Shown piece by piece: positions 6,035 to 15,045 of a DNA stretch of 64,000 nucleotides. The stretch covers positions 1 through 64,000 of the forward strand of contig JAFVOU010000042.1 of the NCBI GenBank assembly GCA_017505635.1. Reading direction: 5' to 3'. The notes under the pieces are model-generated. The model made no database searches, was not told the DNA's origin, and was given only the letters and a program-made list of their open reading frames with translations. Each line of letters starts with the position of its first letter. Positions within the stretch are counted from its first letter, which is position 1. The translations under genes were made by a program, and so were the position numbers. The DNA comes from Oscillospiraceae bacterium (GTDB lineage Bacteria; Bacillota; Clostridia; Oscillospirales; Ruminococcaceae).

Positions 6035-8662
6035 TTAACCAAGTGCTGCCAAGCTTTCGAGAATCTTTTCTTTTTTGCTGAGTGCAGCAGCAAGTTTTGC
6101 TTTTTCTGTTTCAACAAGTTTTTCAGGTGCTTTTGCCATAAAGCCAGGGTTGTTGAGTTTACCGCTGATAATCTGGATATCCTTTTCAACACCTGCCAGT
6201 TCTTTGTTGAGACGTGCTGTTTCTTTATCTTTGTCAACAAGGTCACCTGTTGGGATAAAGCCGCGTGCACCTTCAACAACAACCTGAGAGTATGCTTTTG
6301 CATCGCCTTCAAATTTTTCCACAAGCTGAACTTCTTTTGCAAATGCAAATTTTTCTACAAAGTAGATACCCTGTTCAAAGTCAGCAATGTGTGGTGTTTC
6401 GATGATAAGCAGAGTTTTGTTGGAAGGATGTGCCTGCATCTGTGCACGGAGAGCACGGATGGATTTTGCAAGTTCAAGAATTCTTGTAAGGGAAGCTTCT
6501 TCTCTTTCGAATACAAGTTCTTCCTTCCACTGAGGCCACTGACAAAGCATAATTGTTTCTTCGGCATTTGGCAGTGCAAGATAGATTTCTTCTGTGATAA
6601 ATGGCATAAATGGATGGAGAAGTTTGAGAGCTTCTTTCATTACATATACCAATACTCTTCTTGCGTTGTCTTTAACTTCTTTATCTTCGCTGTTGAGACG
6701 GAGTTTTACAATTTCGATGTATTTATCGCAGATGCAGTCCCAGATAAAGTCGTTTGCTTTCTGTGCAGCAAGGCCAAGGTCATAACCTTCGATGTTTTCT
6801 GTTGCAGACTTGATAACATTGTTGAGTGTGGAGAGAATCCACTTGTCTTCAAGTTCAAGCTTTTCAGGCAGACCATCTGCAAGTTCACCGTCAAGGTTCA
6901 TCTGGATAAAGCGTGCAGCATTCCACAGCTTATTGTTGAAGTTACGGCTTGCTTTAACCTTTTCGTCAGAATAGCGTGTGTCGTTACCTGCAGAAGAACC
7001 TGTTGCAAGTGTGTATCTGAGTGCGTCAGCACCGTACTGGTCGATAACTTCCAGTGGGTCGATGCCGTTGCCAAGAGATTTGGACATTTTTCTGCCCTGT
7101 TCGTCACGAACGATGCCGTGGATGAATACTGTATCGAATGGTACCTGACCCATATGTTCGATACCGCTGAAAATCATACGGGAAACCCAGAAGAAGATGA
7201 TATCATATCCTGTAACAAGTGTATTTGTAGGATAGAAGTATTTAAGGTCTTCGCTGTCTTCGTTTGGCCAGCCAAGTGTGGAGAACGGCCAGAGAGCAGA
7301 GGAGAACCATGTATCAAGTGTGTCTTCGTCCTGTACAAGATGTGTACAGCCGCATTTTGGACAAACTGTCGGTGTTTCTTTTGCTACGATAACTTCGCCG
7401 CATTCCTGACAGTACCATGCAGGGATACGGTGACCCCACCACAGCTGACGGGAGATACACCAGTCCTTGATGTTTTCCATCCAGTGGAAGAAGATTTTGT
7501 CAAAACGTTCTGGAACAAATTTTGTTTCGCCGCCGCGTACTGCTGCAATAGCAGGTTTTGCAAGAGGTTCCATTTTAACAAACCACTGTTTGGAAATCAT
7601 TGGTTCAATTGTTGTGTGGCAGCGGTAGCAGGAACCTACGTTGTGGCCGTAATCTTCGATTTTAACAAGATAACCCTGTTCTTCCAGGTCTGCAACGATA
7701 GCTTTTCTTGCTTCGTAGCGGTCCATACCTGCATATTTGCCTGTGTCAGCACACATATGTGCATCAAGTTCCATAACTTTGATGATTGGCAGATTGTGTC
7801 TTACACCCATTTCAAAGTCGTTAGGGTCGTGTGCAGGTGTAACTTTTACAGCACCTGTACCGAATTCTTTTTCAACATAGCTGTCTTCAAAGATTGGAAT
7901 TTCACGGCCTGTAAGTGGAAGAACCACCATTTTGCCAACAAGATGTTTGTATCTTTCATCATCAACACCAACTGCAACACCTGTATCGCCAAGCATTGTT
8001 TCAGGTCTTGTTGTTGCAACAACAATGTATTCGTCGCTGTCTTTGATTGGGTATTTGATATGCCAGAGGTGGCCTGCCTGTTCCTCAAATTCAACCTCTG
8101 CATCAGAGATGGATGTCATACAGTGCGGGCACCAGTTAACAATTCTTTCGCCCTGATAGATAAGGCCTTTGTTGTAAAGGTTAACAAAAACTTCGTTAAC
8201 TGCTTTGCTGCAGCCTTCGTCAAGAGTAAAGCGTTCTCTGTCCCAGTCGCATGAAGAACCAAGCTTTTTAAGCTGTTCAATAATTCTGCCGCCGTAAACG
8301 CGTTTCCATTCCCATGCGCGTTCAAGAAATTTTTCACGGCCAAGGTCTTCTTTTGTAAGACCTTCTTTTGCCATTGCTTCTACAATTTTAGCTTCTGTTG
8401 CAATGGAAGCGTGGTCTGTGCCAGGAACCCACAGTGCAGCAAAGCCCTGCATTCTTTTATAACGGATAAGGATATCCTGCAGTGTGTTATCCAGAGCATG
8501 GCCCATATGCAGCTGACCTGTGATGTTTGGAGGTGGGATTACAATTGTGTAAGGTGTTTTGTTTTCATCAATTTCTGCGTGGAAATATTTGTTTTCCAGC
8601 CAGTTTTTGTAAACTTTGTCTTCAACCTTTTTAGGGTCGTAGATTTTTTCAAGTTCTTTCAT
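6035..8662 (-). CDS. valS: Valyl-tRNA synthetase
   Basis: An 875-residue class I aminoacyl-tRNA synthetase that charges tRNA-Val and hydrolyses misloaded threonine. The HIGH-type motif is GQLHMGHALD near residue 50 and the KMSKS motif is GRKMSKSLGNG near residue 525. The inserted editing domain lies between them, and a C-terminal coiled coil ends the protein. Length fits bacterial ValRS. The ATG follows AAGGAGA. Expression should be controlled by the T-box leader directly upstream, which senses uncharged tRNA-Val. Confidence 0.97.
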   Translation of the reverse strand: MKELEKIYDPKKVEDKVYKNWLENKYFHAEIDENKTPYTIVIPPPNITGQLHMGHALDNTLQDILIRYKRMQGFAALWVPGTDHASIATEAKIVEAMAKEGLTKEDLGREKFLERAWEWKRVYGGRIIEQLKKLGSSCDWDRERFTLDEGCSKAVNEVFVNLYNKGLIYQGERIVNWCPHCMTSISDAEVEFEEQAGHLWHIKYPIKDSDEYIVVATTRPETMLGDTGVAVGVDDERYKHLVGKMVVLPLTGREIPIFEDSYVEKEFGTGAVKVTPAHDPNDFEMGVRHNLPIIKVMELDAHMCADTGKYAGMDRYEARKAIVADLEEQGYLVKIEDYGHNVGSCYRCHTTIEPMISKQWFVKMEPLAKPAIAAVRGGETKFVPERFDKIFFHWMENIKDWCISRQLWWGHRIPAWYCQECGEVIVAKETPTVCPKCGCTHLVQDEDTLDTWFSSALWPFSTLGWPNEDSEDLKYFYPTNTLVTGYDIIFFWVSRMIFSGIEHMGQVPFDTVFIHGIVRDEQGRKMSKSLGNGIDPLEVIDQYGADALRYTLATGSSAGNDTRYSDEKVKASRNFNNKLWNAARFIQMNLDGELADGLPEKLELEDKWILSTLNNVIKSATENIEGYDLGLAAQKANDFIWDCICDKYIEIVKLRLNSEDKEVKDNARRVLVYVMKEALKLLHPFMPFITEEIYLALPNAEETIMLCQWPQWKEELVFEREEASLTRILELAKSIRALRAQMQAHPSNKTLLIIETPHIADFEQGIYFVEKFAFAKEVQLVEKFEGDAKAYSQVVVEGARGFIPTGDLVDKDKETARLNKELAGVEKDIQIISGKLNNPGFMAKAPEKLVETEKAKLAAALSKKEKILESLAALG

Positions 8663-8956
8663 TTTCTTTCTCCTTTTTTCAAGATTTGGAGCAAATAAAA
8701 AATCGCCCCATCATAAAAATGTATGGGACGATTGCTATAACCGTGGTACCACCCAAATTGATACAAAAAATGTATCCACTCGAATTGCCTTTAACGCAGG
8801 ATTACGGAAAAGGCTACTTATTTTCACCCTTTCGGCTCCAAAGCTACACAAAAAATCTGTTTTACTGCGTTGCACCGTACCGCAGCTCTCTGCAAAAACT
8901 ACAATTTTCTGCCTCTTTTTCCAAGCCTTTAGATATAAAATTACAATTAAATGTAC
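8663..8956 (-). promoter_or_regulatory. T-box riboswitch leader of valS
   Basis: The minus strand carries the T-box core GGGTGGTACCACGG (8741-8754). It is followed by a terminator: AATCGTCCCAT pairs with ATGGGGCGATT (8701-8733), then a T run. Upstream, a long stem I region (about 8830-8925) contains AGAGAG and a GUA triplet at 8845-8847 that could be the valine specifier. T-boxes bind uncharged tRNA and then favour the antiterminator, so valS should rise when charged tRNA-Val is scarce. The specifier assignment is tentative; the T-box itself is clear. Confidence 0.92.
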
Positions 8957-8962
8957 TAAATA

Positions 8963-8991
8963 ATTTTAATACTTATAATAATAATTGTCAA
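8963..8991 (-). promoter_or_regulatory. valS promoter
   Basis: The minus strand reads TTGACA (8986-8991), 17 bases, then TAAAAT (8963-8968). Transcription would start near 8956 and read through the T-box leader. Confidence 0.8.
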
Positions 8992-9007
8992 GATTTAAAA
9001 ATAATAC

Positions 9008-9036
9008 TTGCAATTCTTTAAAATTTGTACTACAAT
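9008..9036 (+). promoter_or_regulatory. Promoter of the PC4/YdbC-like gene
   Basis: TTGCAA (9008-9013), a 17-base spacer and TACAAT (9031-9036), about 40 bases ahead of the ATG at 9079. It diverges from the valS promoter 17 bases away. Confidence 0.75.
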
Positions 9037-9078
9037 TTGTTCATTGTTGTAAAAATAAAATAGTGAGGTATATAGATA

Positions 9079-9300
9079 ATGGCAGAATTCAAATACGAAA
9101 TTGTTGAAAAACTCGGCGTACTTTCTCAGGGCAAAGGCGGCTGGCAGAGAGAACTTAATCTTGTAAGCTGGAATGACAGAGAACCAAAATATGATCTTCG
9201 TGACTGGAGCGAAGGCAACGAAAAAATGGGCAAAGGCATCTCTCTTACAGCAGAAGAAGTTGCTGTTCTCAAAGAACTCCTTGACGAAATCGACCTGTAA
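9079..9300 (+). CDS. YdbC-type PC4-like single-strand DNA-binding protein
   Basis: A 73-residue protein matching the bacterial YdbC/PC4 family, small dimeric proteins with a transcription-coactivator p15 fold that bind single-stranded DNA. Recognisable parts are GWQRELNLVSWNDREPKYDLRDW in residues 21-43 (described, not a catalytic motif), KMGKGISLT, then a C-terminal helix EEVAVLKELL. Length is normal for the family. GTGAGGT precedes the start. It has its own promoter and terminator, so it is a single-gene unit. Confidence 0.85.
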   Translation: MAEFKYEIVEKLGVLSQGKGGWQRELNLVSWNDREPKYDLRDWSEGNEKMGKGISLTAEEVAVLKELLDEIDL

Positions 9301-9319
9301 TACAATAATTGCAGATTTG

Positions 9320-9360
9320 GCTGTAATTTTCTTTAAAAGAAAGTTACAGCTTCTTTTTTT
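9320..9360 (+). terminator. Terminator after the PC4/YdbC-like gene
   Basis: GCTGTAATTTTCTTT pairs with AAAGAAAGTTACAGC (9320-9350, one G-U), then TTCTTTTTTT. It lies 20 bases past the stop codon. Confidence 0.85.
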
Positions 9361-9422
9361 ATACAAATTTTTATGATATAGTAATTGTATTATATTAAAT
9401 ATCAATCCAAGGAGGTTTCCCT

Positions 9423-10010
9423 ATGGACTATAAATCTGAATTTCTGGAAATTTTTGACAGGTATGTAACCCGCAACGGCAAGGAAAGACTGCTGGACTGG
9501 CTTTGCGGCACCGACTTTTTTGTTGCCCCTGCCTCTACACGTTTTCATGGTGCCTGTGAATGCGGTCTTGTAATGCACAGCCTTAATGTATATAAGCTTC
9601 TCAAAGAAAAATGCACCCTTGGCGGATACGATTACAGCGACGAAACAATAGCCCTTGTTGCTCTCTGCCATGATTTCTGCAAAATCAACCTTTATCACGA
9701 AGGCACACGCAATGTTAAAAACGATGCTACAGGTCAGTGGGAAAAGGTGAAAATCTACACAAGTGAAGACCCTTTCCCATATGGTCATGGCGAAAAGAGC
9801 GTTTTTCTTATCGAACGCTTTCTGCGCCTGACCACCGAAGAAGCAATGGCTATACGCTGGCATATGGGCGGTTTTGACGATTCTGCCCGTGCAGGCAACT
9901 ATTCAATAGGTGAAGCATTCAAGCGCTACCCTCTTGCTGTTATGGCTCACCTTGCCGACCTCGAAGCAACATACCTTTTGGAAAAAGGCACTTCAACAGT
10001 AAATAAATAA
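9423..10010 (+). CDS. HD-domain protein, putative metal-dependent phosphohydrolase
   Basis: A 195-residue cytosolic protein with an HD-type metal site: MHSLNVY near residue 51, CHDFCKINLYH near 81, then HGEKS, RWHMGG and MAHLADLEA. These histidines and aspartates fit the HD superfamily of phosphohydrolases. The substrate cannot be read from sequence; related small HD proteins are annotated only as hydrolases. The ATG is preceded by a strong AAGGAGGT. It is followed by a terminator shared with the convergent DivIVA-like gene. Confidence 0.8.
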   Translation: MDYKSEFLEIFDRYVTRNGKERLLDWLCGTDFFVAPASTRFHGACECGLVMHSLNVYKLLKEKCTLGGYDYSDETIALVALCHDFCKINLYHEGTRNVKNDATGQWEKVKIYTSEDPFPYGHGEKSVFLIERFLRLTTEEAMAIRWHMGGFDDSARAGNYSIGEAFKRYPLAVMAHLADLEATYLLEKGTSTVNK

Positions 10011-10019
10011 TCAACATAA

Positions 10020-10056
10020 AAGCGACATCATATCTGCTGTATGATGCCGCTTGTTT
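10020..10056 (+). terminator. Terminator after the HD gene, probably bidirectional
   Basis: AAGCGACATCATA pairs with TATGATGCCGCTT (one mismatch) at 10020-10052, followed by TTGTTTTTT. On the minus strand the same hairpin is followed by TTTTATG, so it may also end the DivIVA-like transcript. Confidence 0.75.
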
Positions 10057-10057
10057 T

Positions 10058-10879
10058 TTATCCTATAATTTTTGCAATTGTGTCCAGCACACTATCTGTG
10101 AGTGTTTTTTTCTGTACAGGTTTTGCCTTTACTGCATATGTACCGACTGTCTGCTGTGGTCTGCGTTTTTCAGGTGTTTTTTTATATTTCGGTTCAGCTA
10201 CACTTGTGTCCATATCGTCAATTTTTGCTTTATAGCCGTCCACCTGTTCTTCAATGGTTTTTGCAGAAGAATCCATTGTTTCCATAGCTTTCTGCAGCTT
10301 TGCAAAAGACTGCTCCAGCTGTGCTTCCACACGGGCAATTTCACCTTTAAGGTCTGTAACGTCATTTGCCAGTTTAGATGCCTGCTGTGCCATAGCTTTT
10401 TGTGTTTCTTCCGCCTGCCAGTGTGCCTGTTCGATAATTTCTTCAGCTTTCATCTGTGCTTCAATAAGGCACTCGCCGATTTTATCCTGACGTTTTTTCC
10501 AGCTGTCATTGTCTGCCGCAAGAAGTTCGCATCTTGTTTTAAGACTGAAATTTTCTCTTTTGATTTCGATAAGTTCACCGTCTTTGGTAAGCAGCAGATT
10601 TTTATAATGCTCTATCTGATTTTTAAGTTCGGTATTATTGTTTTTAAAATATTCAAGCTCTGCACTGAGTTCCTTTATTTTATCAACAGTAAGTGTTAAA
10701 TCCTGCTTGTTTTCCTGGCATTTTGATGTGAGGGTATCAATTTCCTGCTGGTACTCCTGCTGTTTTCGGGCATACTCGTCCTCACGCTCTTTAAGCTGTT
10801 TTACAAGTGTATCTATATACTCCAGCACCTGTGTTCTGTTAAAGCCCATTACACTTTGTTTAAAAACCACATTATCCAT
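10058..10879 (-). CDS. DivIVA-like coiled-coil protein
   Basis: A 273-residue protein with an N-terminal DivIVA-type segment (residues 1-30, FKQSVMGFNRTQVLEYIDTL). A long charged coiled coil follows to about residue 210 and a basic, disordered C-terminus ends it. DivIVA proteins bind curved membranes and organise division, wall growth or chromosome placement. Its start is three bases after the uridine phosphorylase stop, and the pair lies just downstream of ftsZ, in keeping with a cell-division role. Whether it is the main DivIVA or a diverged paralogue cannot be decided here. Confidence 0.75.
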   Translation of the reverse strand: MDNVVFKQSVMGFNRTQVLEYIDTLVKQLKEREDEYARKQQEYQQEIDTLTSKCQENKQDLTLTVDKIKELSAELEYFKNNNTELKNQIEHYKNLLLTKDGELIEIKRENFSLKTRCELLAADNDSWKKRQDKIGECLIEAQMKAEEIIEQAHWQAEETQKAMAQQASKLANDVTDLKGEIARVEAQLEQSFAKLQKAMETMDSSAKTIEEQVDGYKAKIDDMDTSVAEPKYKKTPEKRRPQQTVGTYAVKAKPVQKKTLTDSVLDTIAKIIG

Positions 10880-10882
10880 AGG

Positions 10883-11641
10883 TCAGTTACCTTCAATCAA
10901 AATTTTTATTGCTTCTATTGCTGTTTTTATTGCTTTTTCTGTATCGTGCTCTTCGTCGCGGTCAAGACCTGCCTTTGCACGTTCCTGGTTCCATACGCAA
11001 AGCATAACTGCACCTGCCTTTGCACCAAGGCTTGAACACACTGTAAACAGTGCTGCAGATTCCATTTCACTGGCAAGACAGCCACCTTTTATCCATGCCT
11101 GCCACTTGTTTTCCAGTTCGTAGCTTACAGGCATACGGTGTGGTGCGTGCTGTCCGTAAAAACTGTCCTTACACTGCACAACACCAACGTGATAATCATA
11201 TCCAAGTTTTTTTGCTGCATCACGAAGTGCACAGGTGATATCAAGGTCAGGTACTGCAGGAAATTCTATCGGCAGATATTCTTTGCTTGTACCCTCCATA
11301 CGGATTGCACCGTTAACCACAATGACATCCCCTGCTTTTACATTCATCTGCATACCACCGCAGGTGCCTATGCGGATAAAGTTTGTGACACCAAGCTGAT
11401 AAAGTTCTTCAATGCATATAGCTGCTGACGGTCCGCCGATGCCTGTGGAGACACAAAGCACTTTTTCGCCATTCAGTTCGCCAAGATAAGAGTTGTATTC
11501 CCTTTTCTGGCCGATTTTCTGCGGATTGTCAAAAAAAGCAGCTATTTTAGGCACACGGTCAGGGTCACCGGGTAAAATTGCATACTTCGCTCCCTGAATG
11601 TCACTTTTACTCAGATTTATATGGTAAAGTTTTTCTTCCAT
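10883..11641 (-). CDS. udp: Uridine phosphorylase
   Basis: A 252-residue nucleoside phosphorylase of the NP-I family. It cleaves uridine with phosphate to uracil and ribose 1-phosphate. Visible motifs are ILPGDPDRV (residues 21-29), the phosphate loop STGIGGPSA, IRIGTCGGMQ and the family signature SEMESAALF. Length is right for Udp; purine-nucleoside phosphorylase is a less likely alternative. AAGGAGG precedes the start. It follows the ftsZ terminator with no obvious promoter of its own, so it may depend on read-through. Confidence 0.85.
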   Translation of the reverse strand: MEEKLYHINLSKSDIQGAKYAILPGDPDRVPKIAAFFDNPQKIGQKREYNSYLGELNGEKVLCVSTGIGGPSAAICIEELYQLGVTNFIRIGTCGGMQMNVKAGDVIVVNGAIRMEGTSKEYLPIEFPAVPDLDITCALRDAAKKLGYDYHVGVVQCKDSFYGQHAPHRMPVSYELENKWQAWIKGGCLASEMESAALFTVCSSLGAKAGAVMLCVWNQERAKAGLDRDEEHDTEKAIKTAIEAIKILIEGN

Positions 11642-11664
11642 AACCGCGCCTCCTTATATTTTTT

Positions 11665-11696
11665 CAAAAAAAGCCACCGTTTGTGACGATGGCTTT
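11665..11696 (-). terminator. Terminator after ftsZ
   Basis: On the minus strand AAAGCCATCG pairs with CGGTGGCTTT (one G-U) around TCACAAA, then TTTT. It lies 6 bases past the ftsZ stop and marks the end of the division cluster. Confidence 0.85.
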
Positions 11697-11702
11697 TGCT
11701 TT

Positions 11703-12890
11703 TTAAACTCCGAAGTTGCTGCCGCTGTTTCTTCTCAGAATTCTGATAACATCGTCAAGATAGTCTGTATCTTCAAAGCTTTTTTCTTCTTTAACAAATT
11801 CTCTTGCTTCTGTAGCAATATCTTCTGCAGGCGGAGCTGTCTGCACAGGAGCTGCTGTTGCAGGTACTGTGTTTGCTGTCTGCTGCACTGTAACAACAGG
11901 TTCTGCTTTGCGTGTTGTAAGCTCTGCTTCCGGTTTGTCATCAAAGCCTGTTGCAACAACTGTAACTTTAAGCTCGTCCACAAGGTTAGGGTCAAATGCT
12001 GCACCCCAGATGATGTTTGCATCCGGATGAGCAGAAGATGTGATAAGTGTTGCTGCTTCTTCAACTTCTTCAAGACCGATATCCTGGCTGGATGTGATGC
12101 TGATGATAACACCGCGTGCACCGCTGATGGATGTTTCGAGAAGCGGAGACTGAATTGCTGCATGTGCTGCTTCTGCCGCTTTGTTAGGACCTGTTGCACG
12201 GCCAACACCCATATGTGCATAGCCTGCATCCTTCATAACAGCGCGAACGTCTGCAAAGTCAAGGTTGATAAATGCTGGAACATTGATAAGTTCAGAAATG
12301 GATTCAACACCCTGTTTGAGAACATTGTCTGCAATTTCAAAAGCATTTACCAGAGTAATTTTTTCATCAGACACATATTTAAGTCTGTCGTTAGGTATAA
12401 CGATAAGGCTGTCCACATTTTTAAGCAGATTGGAGATACCCTGCTGTGCTGTTGTCATTTTTCTTTTGCCTTCAAATGCAAAAGGTTTGGTAACGATACC
12501 AACTGTAAGGATGCCCTGTTCTTTTGCAATTTCAGCAATGATAGGTGCGGAACCTGTGCCTGTGCCGCCGCCCATACCGGCTGTGATAAATACCATTTGA
12601 CAGCCTTTGAGTGCTGCTGCAATTTCGTCACGGCTTTCTTCTGCCGCACGCTGACCGATTTCAGGGTCTGCACCCGCACCACGGCCTTTTGTAAGCTTTG
12701 CACCAAGCTGAACTTTCTGTGTTGCCTTGGAGGTAGACAAAGCCTGTGCATCTGTGTTCATGGATATAAATTCCACACCTTTAAGGCCCGCAACCACCAT
12801 GCGGTTAACTGCGTTGCCGCCACCGCCGCCTGCGCCTACAACTTTTATATTGGTTGTTGCAACTACATCATCTTCTAAGAAAAAGCTCAT
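11703..12890 (-). CDS. ftsZ: Cell division protein FtsZ
   Basis: A 395-residue tubulin-like GTPase that forms the Z ring at mid-cell. The N-terminal GTPase domain has [14 protein letters not shown] (residues 17-30) and the tubulin signature [10 protein letters not shown] near residue 107; the T7 loop NLDFADV is near 208. A Thr/Ala/Pro-rich linker (about 325-375) leads to the C-terminal partner-binding peptide DVIRILRR. The ATG is preceded by GGAGG and the gene has its own promoter. No ftsA lies upstream, unlike many dcw clusters. Confidence 0.97.
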   Translation of the reverse strand: MSFFLEDDVVATTNIKVVGAGGGGGNAVNRMVVAGLKGVEFISMNTDAQALSTSKATQKVQLGAKLTKGRGAGADPEIGQRAAEESRDEIAAALKGCQMVFITAGMGGGTGTGSAPIIAEIAKEQGILTVGIVTKPFAFEGKRKMTTAQQGISNLLKNVDSLIVIPNDRLKYVSDEKITLVNAFEIADNVLKQGVESISELINVPAFINLDFADVRAVMKDAGYAHMGVGRATGPNKAAEAAHAAIQSPLLETSISGARGVIISITSSQDIGLEEVEEAATLITSSAHPDANIIWGAAFDPNLVDELKVTVVATGFDDKPEAELTTRKAEPVVTVQQTANTVPATAAPVQTAPPAEDIATEAREFVKEEKSFEDTDYLDDVIRILRRNSGSNFGV

Positions 12891-12961
12891 ATATATTATC
12901 CTCCGGAAAAGGTTAGTTTCGGTAAAATTCTGTTTTAAAATATTATTATCCTTATTTTATA

Positions 12962-12990
12962 AGTATATCAAAAAGAAATACTTATTTCAA
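12962..12990 (-). promoter_or_regulatory. ftsZ promoter
   Basis: The minus strand reads TTGAAA (12985-12990), 17 bases, then TATACT (12962-12967), in the 126-base gap between ftsQ and ftsZ. This gives ftsZ a supply separate from the long wall-synthesis transcript. Confidence 0.7.
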
Positions 12991-13016
12991 TATCTTTGCT
13001 TAAAAGATATCACAAT

Positions 13017-13790
13017 TTATTGTCTTGTATAAATTGCCTCACCACTATTTGTAGCGTTTATTGTACCATGCTCCCCTTCAGGGATTTTTTCACTTATTAT
13101 TTTGCTGCACATCTTTATCTTATACTCTATATCCAGCACGGTACCAAATTCTATTGTTATACGGCTGTCGTATTCTGCAGACAGCGAATTGTCATCGCGG
13201 ACAGAAACTTTTGTTATTTTTTCCATTTTGTTTTTTTCCAGCTGACGGACAAGATTTTTTGCCTGTTCGATTTTTTCGCTGTTTTCCACATCCAGGTCAA
13301 GCCATACTGTTTCAGGCGGCGGCTCACTGCCGTTGCGCAGATAACGGAACTGCTGTGAATATATTTTATACACGTTATCCTGCACTGTATAATAGCTTTC
13401 CACACTGTCGGTGAGAGTTACCTCGATAATATCAGGAAAACGTTTTACTATCCTTACATCTTCAAGGTATTTAAACTCGTTCAGCAGGTTTTCTTCCAGA
13501 GTATCCGTATCCACCCTGAACATACTTTCTTCCGCAGGAATTGCCATAAAACCGGTTATTTCCTCCGGGGTAAAAATTTCGCTGCCGTTTACATTTACGG
13601 TTTTTACAACAAACAGCAGTTTTGAGCTTGCATAAAACAAAGCACCGATAACCACAGCACCAAGTACAACGCCGATTATGCGTTTTACAAGTCTGCGTCT
13701 GCGTATTGTCTTGCGGGAAACACGTTTAGGCGACCGTGAATCAGCCGCCTTTTTTATATTATTCTTTTTTAACTTCTGTCTGCTGTCCAA
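13017..13790 (-). CDS. ftsQ: Cell division protein FtsQ/DivIB
   Basis: A 257-residue bitopic membrane protein of the divisome core. A very basic cytoplasmic N-terminus (RKTIRRRRLVKRI) precedes one membrane span at about residues 37-58. An extracellular POTRA domain follows (VKTVNVNGSEIFTPEEI), then a beta domain. The start is a TTG at 13790, six bases after AAGGAGAG. This makes the gene begin 32 bases inside the end of murA, so translation is probably coupled. Confidence 0.88.
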   Translation of the reverse strand: MDSRQKLKKNNIKKAADSRSPKRVSRKTIRRRRLVKRIIGVVLGAVVIGALFYASSKLLFVVKTVNVNGSEIFTPEEITGFMAIPAEESMFRVDTDTLEENLLNEFKYLEDVRIVKRFPDIIEVTLTDSVESYYTVQDNVYKIYSQQFRYLRNGSEPPPETVWLDLDVENSEKIEQAKNLVRQLEKNKMEKITKVSVRDDNSLSAEYDSRITIEFGTVLDIEYKIKMCSKIISEKIPEGEHGTINATNSGEAIYTRQ

Positions 13791-15045
13791 ACGTATCTCT
13801 CCTTATGTCCCCGCCAAGTGCGGAAAAAACTTCTTCAATTTTTTCATATCCCCTGTCGATATATTCCAGACCTTCTATGGTAAATTTTCCTCTTTTAGCC
13901 AGTGCTGCCACAACCAGGGCTGCACCTGCACGCAGGTCAGCCGCTTTCAGTTCTGCACGGTATATATTCTGCCCTGCAGTCTGATAATACCTGCTTCCGT
14001 CCGTCCTGCAGCACAAACCAAGTTTTTCAAATTCGGGTGCATATGAAAATCTGTTTTCAAAAATTCCCTCTGTCAGCACAAGTGTCCCGTTGTTATTCAC
14101 AAGAGCACTGCTTAACAGCGGTCCCATATCAGTAGGAAACGAAGGATAATATCCCGTATGTACATTTATATCTGCCGCAGCACGGAAACCTTTTACCGCC
14201 AGTGCATTTTCTGCAAAATGCAGTATATTCAAACCTGTTTTTTCCAGCATTTTTTCAAAAATGCGCATATATTCAGCAGGATAGTTTTTTATAAAAACCA
14301 TACCTTTGCATGCATTTACTGCACTTAAAACCGTTGCTGCAAAAATTCTGTCTGCTATGGGAGTATATTCCACACCGCTGAGACTTGCCACACCCTGAAT
14401 TATTATTTCACTTTTCCCTGCCCCTGTTATTCTTGCCCCTGCACACCGCAGAAACCGCGCAAGGTCTGCAACTTCCGGCTCCCGCGCACAGTTGCGCAGA
14501 ATAGTTATTCCTTTCGCTGTTGCCGCCGCCATAAGCAAGGTCTGTGTTGCTCCCACACTTGCTGTGTGCAGACGGAAGGTTGCGCCTTTAAGACCATCAG
14601 GTGCACTGACCGTTATACTGTCATCACGGCACTCGATTTCGGCTCCCATTTTTTCCAGCCCTGCAAGATGAATATCTATCTGTCTTTTGCCAAGATTGCA
14701 TCCGCCGGGCAGACAAATTTCAACCTTGCCTCTCCTGTAAAGAACCGGTGCAAGATACAGTATGCTTGAACGCATTTTTTTGCAGAGTGAATTGTCGATT
14801 TTACAGATTTCGCCGTCAGCATAGCTGATATGCAGATTGCCGTCGGCAGTATATGCCCTGCAGCCAATGGTGTTTATTATATCCATGCTGACATTTACAT
14901 CCAGCAAAGCAGGACATTTTTTTATAACACTTTCTCCGTCCAGCATTAGTGATGCCGCAGCTATGGGCAAAACAGAATTTTTTGCTGCAGGAACCGTGAC
15001 ACATCCGCGCAATGCTTTTCCGCCGTAAACAGTAAGTCTTTCCAA
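13759..15045 (-). CDS. murA: UDP-N-acetylglucosamine 1-carboxyvinyltransferase MurA
   Basis: A 428-residue enzyme of the EPT family. It transfers enolpyruvate from PEP to UDP-GlcNAc, the first committed step of peptidoglycan synthesis. The catalytic cysteine is in PGGCNLGKRQIDIH (residues 113-126), where fosfomycin binds in the family. AAKNSVLPI near residue 20 holds the conserved Lys-Asn. The start is a TTG, seven bases after GGGGTGA; that site lies within a terminator-like hairpin (15041-15090). Its 3' end overlaps ftsQ by 32 bases. A second murA elsewhere is common in Bacillota but cannot be tested here. Confidence 0.93.
   Translation of the reverse strand: MERLTVYGGKALRGCVTVPAAKNSVLPIAAASLMLDGESVIKKCPALLDVNVSMDIINTIGCRAYTADGNLHISYADGEICKIDNSLCKKMRSSILYLAPVLYRRGKVEICLPGGCNLGKRQIDIHLAGLEKMGAEIECRDDSITVSAPDGLKGATFRLHTASVGATQTLLMAAATAKGITILRNCAREPEVADLARFLRCAGARITGAGKSEIIIQGVASLSGVEYTPIADRIFAATVLSAVNACKGMVFIKNYPAEYMRIFEKMLEKTGLNILHFAENALAVKGFRAAADINVHTGYYPSFPTDMGPLLSSALVNNNGTLVLTEGIFENRFSYAPEFEKLGLCCRTDGSRYYQTAGQNIYRAELKAADLRAGAALVVAALAKRGKFTIEGLEYIDRGYEKIEEVFSALGGDIRRDTFGQQTEVKKE

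Noticed and set aside
6389..8254. Plus-strand reading frame of 621 codons, rich in Cys and Phe
   Set aside because: It is the antisense shadow of valS, whose motifs and length are unambiguous; no ribosome-binding site or family resemblance.
12027..12878. Plus-strand Cys-rich frame of 283 codons
   Set aside because: Antisense shadow of ftsZ; composition is an artefact of the complementary strand.
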